Assembly: GCA_937873345.1 (NCBI GenBank)
Contig: CALMRL010000620.1
Span: 1 to 6,085, forward strand
Source of the DNA: an uncultured Beijerinckiaceae bacterium
GTDB lineage: Bacteria > Pseudomonadota > Alphaproteobacteria > Rhizobiales > Beijerinckiaceae
Direction: 5' to 3'
Length of the DNA stretch: 6,085 nucleotides
The notes below the pieces were generated by a model that was given only the letters and a program-made list of their open reading frames with translations, was not told the origin of the DNA and did not search any database. Below, piece by piece: positions 1 through 5,821 of this stretch; positions within the stretch are counted from its first letter, which is position 1; every line of letters starts with the position of its first letter. Both the position numbers and the translations under genes were made by a program.

Positions 1-57
1 AAGCAACACGCACCCGTAACCTTGCCCAAAACCAGCGTATGTCCACGGGCCTTAGGA

Positions 58-92
58 GACAGTCTTGCCGACTCACTATCGAAGTCGGTGTC
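58..92 (-). terminator. Possible weak hairpin terminator downstream of the LysR gene
   Basis: Immediately beyond the stop codon of the minus-strand regulator, CCGACT (68-73) and AGTCGG (83-88) form a perfect 6-bp stem around a 9-base loop. An outer GACA/TGTC pair (58-61 with 89-92) could extend it across a 6-base bulge. There is no T-run after the stem in the direction of transcription, so it is at best a weak or Rho-assisted terminator, and a stem of this size can occur by chance in GC-rich DNA. The rest of bases 1-93 shows no gene that I can support. Confidence 0.25.
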
Positions 93-93
93 G

Positions 94-1008
94 CTACGTG
101 GGCGGCCTGCGTTCATCACTCGTGACGAGGCCCCGGACCAGCGTCCGCAACCACCGGTGACTCCGCTTCCGATCGTACACGCGCGGCCAGCTCATGCCGA
201 TGCGGATCGGGGGCGCCTCGATCGGAAGCTCCCGCCACACGATTGGCCTGATGCTGCAGAGTTCCAGCGCGATACGTCGGGCGACGACGCCGATCATCTC
301 CGAGTCCGCGAGGATCGGCCCGGTGGCGATGTAGGGGGCCTCCAGGTGGATCGAGCGCGTCAGGCCGCGCACGGCGAGCCCCGCGTCGACGAAGCTGGTT
401 TCCTGGCCGATCGACGACACTTGGAGATGGGCGGAGGCGGCGAAGACCCCGGCCGTGAGCGCGGCCTCGGCGGCAGGATGGCGGCGACCCATCACGGCGA
501 CGTAGCGGTCGTCCAGCAGGTAGCGGCCATCGTCCGGCTCGAGACCGGGGATCTCGCCGATCGCTAGGTCGAGCAGGCCGCGGTTCAGCAGGATGTCGAG
601 GTCCAGCGTGCCGCTCGGCCTCATCGCAACGCGGACATGGGGGGCAGTCCGCGCGCAGGCCGTCGCAAGGGGTGCCGCGAAGACGATGGCGGCGAAGTTG
701 TTGACCGCGATCGAGAACCTCTCCTGCGCGGATGCCGGGTCGAACTGGTCCATGGTCAACGTCGAACGCAGCTGCGCCAGCGCGAGGCGCACCGGCTCGG
801 CCATCTCGACGGCGCGGGGCGTCGGACCCATCCCATCCGGTGAGCGGATGAAGAGTTGGTCCTTGAGCAGGTCGCGCAGGCGGTTCAAGGCATGGCTGAC
901 CGCCGGCTGGCTGAGGCCGAGCGCTTCGGCCGCCCTTGTGACGCTGCGCTCCCGCTCGATCGCTTCGAATACGGCGAGGAGGTTCAGGTCGACGCCGCGA
1001 AGGCTCAA
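94..1008 (-). CDS. LysR-family transcriptional regulator, divergent from an RND efflux operon
   Basis: This is a 304-residue protein of normal length for a LysR-type regulator. The N-terminal winged helix-turn-helix covers about residues 8-65; the recognition part is recognisable as SVTRAAEALGLSQPAVSHAL (22-41), followed by the usual LFxRSPDGMxPTPRA-type wing. The remainder is a periplasmic-binding-protein-like effector domain (about 90-300), ending with a MSWPRVYDRKRSHRWLR segment (from residue 272) like those of NodD/DntR-type members. It should act in the cytoplasm as a DNA-binding tetramer responding to a small ligand, which cannot be predicted here. The start is TTG at 1008: the frame is closed upstream by a TGA at 1039-1041 and holds no ATG or GTG in between, and the TTG places the conserved LRGVDLNLL segment at the expected distance from the terminus. 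The TTG overlaps the stop of a tiny upstream frame (TTGA). Divergence from the adaptor/transporter operon suggests that it regulates that operon and itself. Family assignment is firm; target and ligand are inferred. Confidence 0.94.
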   Translation of the reverse strand: MSLRGVDLNLLAVFEAIERERSVTRAAEALGLSQPAVSHALNRLRDLLKDQLFIRSPDGMGPTPRAVEMAEPVRLALAQLRSTLTMDQFDPASAQERFSIAVNNFAAIVFAAPLATACARTAPHVRVAMRPSGTLDLDILLNRGLLDLAIGEIPGLEPDDGRYLLDDRYVAVMGRRHPAAEAALTAGVFAASAHLQVSSIGQETSFVDAGLAVRGLTRSIHLEAPYIATGPILADSEMIGVVARRIALELCSIRPIVWRELPIEAPPIRIGMSWPRVYDRKRSHRWLRTLVRGLVTSDERRPPT

Positions 1009-1031
1009 AGATCCGTATTCATGCTTTGCAT
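1005..1031 (-). other. Eight-codon leader frame overlapping the LysR start (TTGA overlap)
   Basis: A minimal frame encoding MQSMNTDL begins with ATG at 1031 (a second ATG lies at 1022) and ends in TGA at 1007-1005. That stop shares two bases with the regulator's TTG start at 1008-1006. A stop/start overlap of this kind can couple translation, so this could be a real leader peptide that feeds ribosomes onto a weak TTG. Alternatively, MNTDL is the true N-terminus of the regulator and one base has been lost at the CTTTG stretch, putting it out of frame. No strong ribosome binding site precedes either ATG. It may also be chance. Confidence 0.25.
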
Positions 1032-1033
1032 GA
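1019..1033. promoter_or_regulatory. 15-bp inverted repeat, candidate LysR operator
   Basis: TCATGC-TTT-GCATGA is a perfect inverted repeat with 6-bp arms and a 3-base centre. It lies between the regulator's start and its best -10 hexamer in the shared divergent region. LysR proteins typically bind short interrupted dyads with T and A at the outer ends, often near their own promoter, which would give negative autoregulation. The spacing here is T-N13-A rather than the classical T-N11-A. Binding by the neighbouring regulator is an inference from position and symmetry only. Confidence 0.4.
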
Positions 1034-1037
1034 CGCC

Positions 1038-1043
1038 ATCATA
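1038..1043 (-). promoter_or_regulatory. Candidate -10 box for the LysR gene
   Basis: On the minus strand the hexamer TATGAT matches the sigma-70 -10 consensus at five of six positions. It would place transcription start near 1031, about 23 bases before the TTG start and almost on the first ATG of the small leader frame. No convincing -35 hexamer is found at the usual spacing, so activity is uncertain. Confidence 0.3.
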
Positions 1044-1051
1044 CCTATTCA

Positions 1052-1080
1052 TTGGAAACATCGCCAGGATGTCTTTAAAT
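1052..1080 (+). promoter_or_regulatory. Candidate promoter of the adaptor-transporter operon
   Basis: TTGGAA (1052-1057) and TTAAAT (1075-1080) are separated by 17 bases and each matches four of six positions of the sigma-70 consensus, in an AT-rich patch that stands out from the GC-rich surroundings. Transcription would start near 1087, giving a leader of about 22 bases ahead of the GTG at 1109 and leaving the alternative GTG at 1085 outside the transcript. The candidate operator at 1019-1033 lies upstream of the -35 box, a position from which a LysR protein could activate. Confidence 0.38.
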
Positions 1081-1097
1081 CGCAGTGATCTCCGATC

Positions 1098-1102
1098 GAA
1101 GG
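1098..1102 (+). promoter_or_regulatory. Ribosome binding site that decides the adaptor start
   Basis: GAAGG lies six bases before the GTG at 1109-1111. No comparable purine-rich site precedes the in-frame GTG at 1085, so this site favours the shorter protein, which then begins directly with a compact signal peptide (MKLLPILLAIA). Confidence 0.65.
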
Positions 1103-1108
1103 TGCGTC

Positions 1109-2245
1109 GTGAAGCTCCTCCCCATCCTCCTCGCCATCGCCTGCGCGGGGTCCGCCGTCGCCGGGTCCGCCAGCGCCGGAGCGCAAGCCGTACCTGTGAC
1201 GGCGGCGACCGCACGGGTCGGCGACGTCGCGGTTGTCCGCGAAGGACTCGGCACCGTCCAGGCGCTGAACGCCGCGACCATACGCGTGCAAGTCACCGGT
1301 GAACTCGATCAGGTCACCTTCAAGGAGGGCCAGTCCATCAAGAAGGGGCAGTTGATCGCGCAGATCGATCCCAGGCCATTCCAGGCGCAGGTCGACCAGA
1401 CGGTCGCGACACTGGCGAAGGATCAAGCCCTGCTGGCTAACGCCAAGCGCGACCTCCAGCGTTACAAGACGCTCAGCGCCAACAACGCGGTGACACAGCA
1501 GCAGTACGACACGCAGGTCTCGACGGTGGAGCAGGACGAGAGCACCGCCAAGTACGACGAGGCCGCGATCGAGGCGGCGAAGATCCAGCTCGGCTTCACG
1601 ACGATCACCGCGCCCTTTGACGGCGTGCTGGGCGTCAGGCTGATCGACGTCGGCAACATCGTCCACCCCAACGACGCGAATGGCCTCGTGGTGCTGACGC
1701 AGGTACAACCCATCAGCGTCATGTTCGCCCTGCCGGCGGTGGACATCCCGGTCGTCCAAGCGGCGCTGAAGCGAGGCGCGGTCCGCGCCACCGTCTACGC
1801 GTCCGACGACGCGACCCTCCTGGACGAGGGCGAGCTGATCCTCATCAACAACCAGGCCGACCCGACAAGCGGCACCGTGCAGTTGAAGGCACGGTTCCCC
1901 AACGCCCGTGACCAGCTGTGGCCCGGCACCTTCGTGAACGTTCACGTGACCGTTGACGATCGTCCCAACGGCGTCACCGTCCCGCTCGCCGCCGTGCAGC
2001 AGGGACCGGACTGCGCCTTCGTCTACGTGGTCGGTTCGGACGATGTTGCCCGTATGCGGCGCGTGCGCGTTGGCCAGTCGCGACGCGGCGAAGCCCTCAT
2101 CGACGAAGGGGTGAAAGGCGGCGATCGCGTCGTCACCGACGGGTTCTACGGTCTCGCCGACGGCGCCAAGGTCGCGGTGGTGTCGGGGGAAGCGGCACAC
2201 CAGGTCCAGGGCTCGACGAGCGCCAGCGCCGGGCTGCTGCCATGA
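1109..2245 (+). CDS. RND efflux periplasmic adaptor subunit (MdtA-like membrane fusion protein)
   Basis: This 378-residue protein bridges an RND pump in the inner membrane to an outer-membrane channel. It opens with a signal peptide (one Lys, then a hydrophobic core at 3-13 and AxA sites at 16-18, 21-23 and 25-27). Cys12 follows LAIA, but a lipoprotein site so close to the start and preceded by Lys is unconvincing. The first lipoyl half ends at IDPRPF (86-91), an alpha-helical hairpin runs about 92-160, and the second lipoyl half begins at ITAPFDGVLG (166-175). Beta-barrel and membrane-proximal domains follow, including a GDRVVTDG motif. At the hairpin tip the channel-contacting RxxxLxxxxxxS motif of AcrA is present as R118, L122 and T129, with Thr for Ser. 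GTG at 1109 is chosen for its ribosome binding site; an in-frame GTG at 1085 would add eight residues. The stop lies in a 17-bp tandem duplication leading into the transporter gene. The closest known type is MdtA; the substrate is unknown. Confidence 0.93.
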   Translation: MKLLPILLAIACAGSAVAGSASAGAQAVPVTAATARVGDVAVVREGLGTVQALNAATIRVQVTGELDQVTFKEGQSIKKGQLIAQIDPRPFQAQVDQTVATLAKDQALLANAKRDLQRYKTLSANNAVTQQQYDTQVSTVEQDESTAKYDEAAIEAAKIQLGFTTITAPFDGVLGVRLIDVGNIVHPNDANGLVVLTQVQPISVMFALPAVDIPVVQAALKRGAVRATVYASDDATLLDEGELILINNQADPTSGTVQLKARFPNARDQLWPGTFVNVHVTVDDRPNGVTVPLAAVQQGPDCAFVYVVGSDDVARMRRVRVGQSRRGEALIDEGVKGGDRVVTDGFYGLADGAKVAVVSGEAAHQVQGSTSASAGLLP

Positions 2246-2262
2246 CCGGGCTGCTACCATGA
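2229..2262 (+). repeat. 17-bp tandem duplication across the adaptor stop and transporter start
   Basis: Bases 2229-2245 and 2246-2262 are adjacent copies of the same 17-mer (CCGGGCTGCTRCCATGA), differing at a single position (2239 G, 2256 A). Each copy ends in ATGA. The first ATGA holds the adaptor's stop (TGA 2243-2245) overlapping an ATG at 2242; the second holds the stop of the resulting six-codon frame overlapping the transporter's ATG at 2259. Because 17 is not a multiple of three, the duplication separated two genes that probably once overlapped directly by ATGA. Confidence 0.9.
2242..2262 (+). other. Six-codon minigene linking adaptor and transporter by two stop/start overlaps
   Basis: ATG at 2242, overlapping the adaptor stop, opens the frame MTGLLP, which ends in TGA at 2260-2262 overlapping the transporter's ATG. 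No AGGAGG-like site precedes the transporter start; the nearest purines are GGG at 2248-2250. Ribosomes finishing the adaptor could therefore restart twice in succession to reach the transporter. Whether the minigene is translated, or ribosomes slide 14 bases straight to the second ATG, cannot be told from sequence. Confidence 0.4.
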
Positions 2263-5200
2263 ACCTGTCCGCCGGCTTCATCCGCCGCCCGATCGCCACG
2301 GTCATGCTGATGATCGCGATCGGCGCGCTCGGCGTCGTCAGCTATGGCCGACTGCCGGTCGCCGCGCTGCCGACCGTCGACACGCCGACGATCCAGGTCA
2401 CCGCTTCCCTCCCGGGCGCCGATCCGCAGACGATGGTCGCCTCCGTGGTCACGCCGCTGGAGCGGCAGTTCGGCCAGATCGCCGGCTTGAAGCAGATGAC
2501 GTCGAGCGCCAGCACCGGCACGATGCAGATCACCCTGCAGTTCGCGCTTGGCCACTCCATCGACGGCGCGGCGACCGACGTGCAAACCGCGATCAACGCC
2601 GCCGCCGGCCAGCTCCCGGCGACGCTGCCTTCGCCGCCGACCTACCGCAAGGTCAATCCGGCCGACGTGCCGGTGCTGCTGATCGCGATGATGTCCAACA
2701 CCCTTCCGCTGACCAAGGTGAGCGACTACGCCAGCAGCATCGTCGCGCAGAAGATCTCGCAGATGCCGGGGGTGGCGCTCGTCACTCTGGGTGGCCAGCA
2801 GAACCCGGCGATCCGGGTGCAGGTCAACCCAGCGCAGGTGTCCGCCGCAGGGCTCGACCTGGAGCAGATCCGCACCGCGCTGGGCACCGCGACGGCGGAC
2901 GGCCCGAAAGGCCAGCTCTACGGCGTCCAGCAATCCTACCTGCTGAACACCAACGACCAGCTCTTCACCGTGCACGGCTTTGAGGACCTGATCCTCGCCT
3001 ATCGCAACGGCGCGCCGATCCGCCTGCGCGACGTCGGGCGCGCGATCGTCGGGCCGGCCGACGTGACGCTGCGCGGCTGGTACGACCACCGGCCGGCGGT
3101 CGTGCTCGCGATCCAGCGGCAGCCCGGCGCCAACGTCATCGCCACCGTCGACGGCATCAAGGCGGCCCTGCCGCGGCTGGAGGCGACGCTGCCCAAGGGC
3201 ATCGACGTGACGATCGCCTCCGACCGGACCCAGACCATTCGCGCCAGCGTCGACGACGTGCAGTTCACCCTGGCTCTGACCATCGCGCTCGTCGTCCTGG
3301 TGATCTTCCTGTTCCTGCGCAAGCTGTGGGCGACGGTGATCCCGGCGATCGTGGTGCCGATCTCGTTGCTCGGCACCTTCGCGATCATGGACCTGCTCGG
3401 CTACAGCCTCGACAACCTGTCGTTGATGGGCCTGACGATCGCTGTTGGCTTCGTGGTGGACGACGCCATCGTCATGATCGAGAACGTCAGCCGGCACATC
3501 GAGGAGGGTTTGGCGCCAATGGAGGCGGCCTTGAAGGGGGCAGCCGAGATTGGCTTCACCATCCTGTCGATCTCGGTGTCGCTGATCGCCGTCTTCATCC
3601 CGCTGCTGCTGATGAGCGGCGTGGTCGGCAAGATGTTCCAGGAGTTCGCGGTCACGGTCAGCGTCGCCATCGCGGTGTCCGCCCTGGTCTCGCTGACGCT
3701 GACGCCGATGATGTGCGCGCGGCTCCTCCCCCGGCCATCGCTGGAGCGGCCCAACCGGCTATCGCGCGGCCTGGAGCGCGGCTTCGAGGCGGTGCAGACC
3801 AGCTACGAGCGCGTGCTCGCGGTCGCCATCCGCTTCCGCCTCGTCACGCTGCTGATCATGCTGGGGACGGTCGCGCTGACGGGGTTCCTCTTCGTCGTCA
3901 TCCCGAAAGGGTTCTTCCCCCAACAGGACACCGGCCTGATCACCGGCATCACCGAGGCCGCCGCAGACATCTCGCCCGACAACATGGCCCTTCGGCAGCA
4001 GGCTGTCATGGATGTCATCGCCGCCGATCCGGCGGTCGACAACGTGACGGGCTACATCGGGCCGGGCGGACCCACCGTGACCGAGAACAACGGTCGGTTG
4101 TTCATCCTCCTCAAGCCGCGCGGCGCGCGTGACGTCACCGCCGACCAGGTCATCTCCCGGCTCGACATCAAGCTGCGGCCCATCCAAGGCGTGCACGCCT
4201 TCATGCAGGCGACGCAGGACATCAACCTGGTGAGCCGTCTCTCCAAGACCCAATATCAGTACACGCTGACCGACGTGGACCAGAGTGAGCTGGCAAGCTG
4301 GTCGCGACGCCTACTGCAGGCAATGCAGCGCCTGCCGCAGGTCACCGATGCGGCCTCCGACCAGGGCGGCGGCGCCAGGGAACTCACCTTGCACGTCGAT
4401 CGCGACGCCGCCTCCCGCGTCGGCCTGACCCCGGCGATCATCGACCAGACGCTCTACGACGCCTTCGGCCAACGCCACGTCGCGCAAATCTTCACGACGC
4501 TCAACAGCTACTACGTCATCCTCGAAGTCGATCCCAAGTTCCAGCTCGGGCCCTTCGCCCTGAATCGCATCTACGTGAGATCCTCGGCTGGCAGCCAAGT
4601 GCCGCTCAGTCAGCTGGCGACGGTGGTGCCGAGCGACGTGGCGCTGGCGATCAACCACCAGGGACAGTTCCCGTCCGTCACGCTCAGCTTCAACCTGGCG
4701 CCGAACGCCTCCCTCGGTGCGGCGGTGGCGGCGATCCAGCTTGCGCGCGCCGAGCTGAAGATGCCGCCGACCATCGCGGCGAGCTTCCAGGGAAACGCGC
4801 AGGCGTTCCAGGCGTCGCTGAGCAGCACGCCGCTCCTCATCCTCGCCGCGCTCGCCGCCGTCTACCTCATCCTCGGCGCCCTCTACGAGAGCGCGATCCA
4901 CCCGATCACCATCCTTTCGACTCTGCCGTCGGCAGAGCTCGGCGCTCTGTTGACGCTGCTGCTGTTCGGGCGACCGCTCGACGTGATCGGGATCGTCGGC
5001 ATCATCCTGCTGGTCGGCATCGTGAAGAAGAACGGGATCATGATGGTCGACTTCGCGCTGGAGGCGGAGAAGGCGCGAGGTTTGACGTCGGAGCAGGCGA
5101 TCTTCGAGGCGTGCCGGCTGCGCTTCCGCCCCATCCTGATGACGACCATGTGCGCGCTGCTCGGCGGCGTTCCCCTGATGATCGGCAGCGGCGCCGGGTC

Positions 5201-5378
5201 GGAACTGCGGCAGCCACTCGGCTTCGCCATCGTCGGCGGCCTCGCTGTCTCCCAGGTGCTGACGCTGTTCACGACGCCGATCGTCTACATCTACCTCGAC
5301 GAACTCGGACGCTTGCTGAGGCGCGGCGGGAACGCGACTGAGCATCGGAGGGTCGTGGCATCGGTCGAGCACGTATGA
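2259..5378 (+). CDS. HAE-1 family RND multidrug efflux transporter, inner-membrane subunit (MdtB/MdtC-like)
   Basis: This 1039-residue protein has the full length of the family (MdtB and MdtC are close to 1030-1040). It is a proton/drug antiporter expected to work as a trimer with the preceding adaptor. The N-terminus MNLSAGFIRRPIAT leads into TM1 (about 11-31). A large periplasmic loop follows, then TM2-TM6 (TM2 about 338-354). TM7 (529-548) ends in the hallmark PKGFFPQQD (549-557). A second loop and TM8-TM12 (TM8 about 859-877) complete the duplicated fold. The proton relay is complete: Asp401 and Asp402 in TM4 (AcrB D407/D408), Lys924 (K940), Arg955 (R971) and Thr962 (T978), with internally consistent offsets. 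Motifs such as TPLERQFGQIAGLKQM and KVNPADVPV resemble MdtB/MdtC and MuxB/MuxC. Those systems use two different RND proteins; here there is only one, so it probably forms a homotrimer. No outer-membrane channel gene follows. The ATG at 2259 is preceded by no good ribosome binding site and probably relies on coupling to the adaptor. Substrate unknown. Confidence 0.96.
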   Translation: MNLSAGFIRRPIATVMLMIAIGALGVVSYGRLPVAALPTVDTPTIQVTASLPGADPQTMVASVVTPLERQFGQIAGLKQMTSSASTGTMQITLQFALGHSIDGAATDVQTAINAAAGQLPATLPSPPTYRKVNPADVPVLLIAMMSNTLPLTKVSDYASSIVAQKISQMPGVALVTLGGQQNPAIRVQVNPAQVSAAGLDLEQIRTALGTATADGPKGQLYGVQQSYLLNTNDQLFTVHGFEDLILAYRNGAPIRLRDVGRAIVGPADVTLRGWYDHRPAVVLAIQRQPGANVIATVDGIKAALPRLEATLPKGIDVTIASDRTQTIRASVDDVQFTLALTIALVVLVIFLFLRKLWATVIPAIVVPISLLGTFAIMDLLGYSLDNLSLMGLTIAVGFVVDDAIVMIENVSRHIEEGLAPMEAALKGAAEIGFTILSISVSLIAVFIPLLLMSGVVGKMFQEFAVTVSVAIAVSALVSLTLTPMMCARLLPRPSLERPNRLSRGLERGFEAVQTSYERVLAVAIRFRLVTLLIMLGTVALTGFLFVVIPKGFFPQQDTGLITGITEAAADISPDNMALRQQAVMDVIAADPAVDNVTGYIGPGGPTVTENNGRLFILLKPRGARDVTADQVISRLDIKLRPIQGVHAFMQATQDINLVSRLSKTQYQYTLTDVDQSELASWSRRLLQAMQRLPQVTDAASDQGGGARELTLHVDRDAASRVGLTPAIIDQTLYDAFGQRHVAQIFTTLNSYYVILEVDPKFQLGPFALNRIYVRSSAGSQVPLSQLATVVPSDVALAINHQGQFPSVTLSFNLAPNASLGAAVAAIQLARAELKMPPTIAASFQGNAQAFQASLSSTPLLILAALAAVYLILGALYESAIHPITILSTLPSAELGALLTLLLFGRPLDVIGIVGIILLVGIVKKNGIMMVDFALEAEKARGLTSEQAIFEACRLRFRPILMTTMCALLGGVPLMIGSGAGSELRQPLGFAIVGGLAVSQVLTLFTTPIVYIYLDELGRLLRRGGNATEHRRVVASVEHV

Positions 5379-5762
5379 ACGGCGCCTTCGGCGGGCACGG
5401 GGGGAGACCAGCAACGCGGCGGCTGGGCTCGGCAGGGGATCGGTCGTCCCTTTCAGTTTCTGGATCACCAAGATGGTCGCCACGAGGCTCGGCGAGACCG
5501 GCGACGACGCCGTGATGATGTCGCTCGGCCTCGGCGACTTGGTGGGGACGCTGACTTTGCCGTGATCTTGGTCGTTCCCGTCGACGTGCAGATCAGGGCG
5601 AAGCGCTTCCGCCCATTCCTGTCCTGGGCCGCGATCGTCGTGGGGATGACGGTCGGGACGACGCTGGCGAACCTCACCGACCGCTCGCTTGGGGCTGACT
5701 ACCTCGGCGGCTCGCTGATCCATGCATCGATCTGGCGACGAACGTCCGCTCCGCTAGAGTGA
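5375..5762 (+). pseudogene. Decayed COG4705-type membrane protein gene, frameshifted and 3'-truncated
   Basis: Three successive reading frames spell one recognisable protein. An ATG at 5375 overlaps the transporter stop (ATGA) and reads MNGAFGGHGG. After a run of six G (5399-5404) the next frame carries FWITKMVATRLGETGDDAVM and SLGLGDLVG, closed by TGA at 5563-5565. From the TTT at 5556-5558 the third frame continues as FAVILVV, QIRAKRFRPFLSW, VGTTLANLTDRSLGADYLGG, ending at TGA 5760-5762. FWxxKxxxTxxGETxxD, xQxRAKRxxPxxYW and VGTTxxxxxDRSLGxxYxGG are hallmarks of the uncharacterised COG4705 multi-pass membrane proteins, which are roughly twice this long and made of two similar halves. Only the first half is left; similarity stops near 5725. 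Restoring one base in the G-run and one in the T-run rejoins the frames. A residual open frame from GTG 5562 encodes 66 residues and may be annotated as a hypothetical membrane protein. Recognition is from memory of the family's motifs; the molecular function is unknown. Confidence 0.75.
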
Positions 5763-5769
5763 TAATCAC
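5759..5769. other. 11-bp palindrome GTGATAATCAC
   Basis: GTGAT-A-ATCAC is a perfect inverted repeat in a short AT-richer patch, spanning the stop codon of the decayed gene and lying 53 bases beyond the stop of the integrase. It could be a protein-binding site or part of a recombination junction. I see no second copy in this window, and a chance origin is quite possible. Confidence 0.25.
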
Positions 5770-5821
5770 AAGCGGTCGTTCTCCTTCCGGCCAGCATCGG
5801 CCATGGCCACCATGCAGATGC

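Noticed and set aside
1085..1108. Longer adaptor start at GTG 1085
   Set aside because: It would add MISDRRCV ahead of the signal peptide, has no ribosome binding site, and probably lies at or before the transcription start; GTG 1109 has GAAGG at good spacing.
1049..2305. A 418-codon minus-strand open frame opposite the adaptor gene
   Set aside because: It covers the adaptor gene and the divergent promoter region, and its sequence is typical antisense translation of GC-rich coding DNA.
2133..3497. A 454-codon minus-strand open frame opposite the 5' part of the transporter gene
   Set aside because: Same shadow composition, crosses two real genes, and has no recognisable domain.
3326..4132. 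A 268-codon plus-strand frame inside the transporter gene
   Set aside because: It is an out-of-frame reading of strongly conserved RND coding sequence, rich in Arg, Gly and Asp, with no motif.
5383..5393. CGCC-TTC-GGCG hairpin just after the transporter stop as an operon terminator
   Set aside because: The stem is only 4 bp, no T-run follows, and it lies within the remnant of the next, formerly coupled gene.
4311..5723. A 470-codon open frame on the minus strand opposite the 3' part of the transporter gene
   Set aside because: Its composition (Arg, Asp, His and Gln-rich, low complexity) is typical of an antisense shadow of a GC-rich gene. It covers well-conserved RND sequence on the other strand and shows no family motif.
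5799..5808. GGCCATGGCC 10-bp palindrome between the decayed gene and the integrase
   Set aside because: Short GC-rich palindromes of this kind are expected by chance here; there is no T-run, second copy or pairing with another signal.
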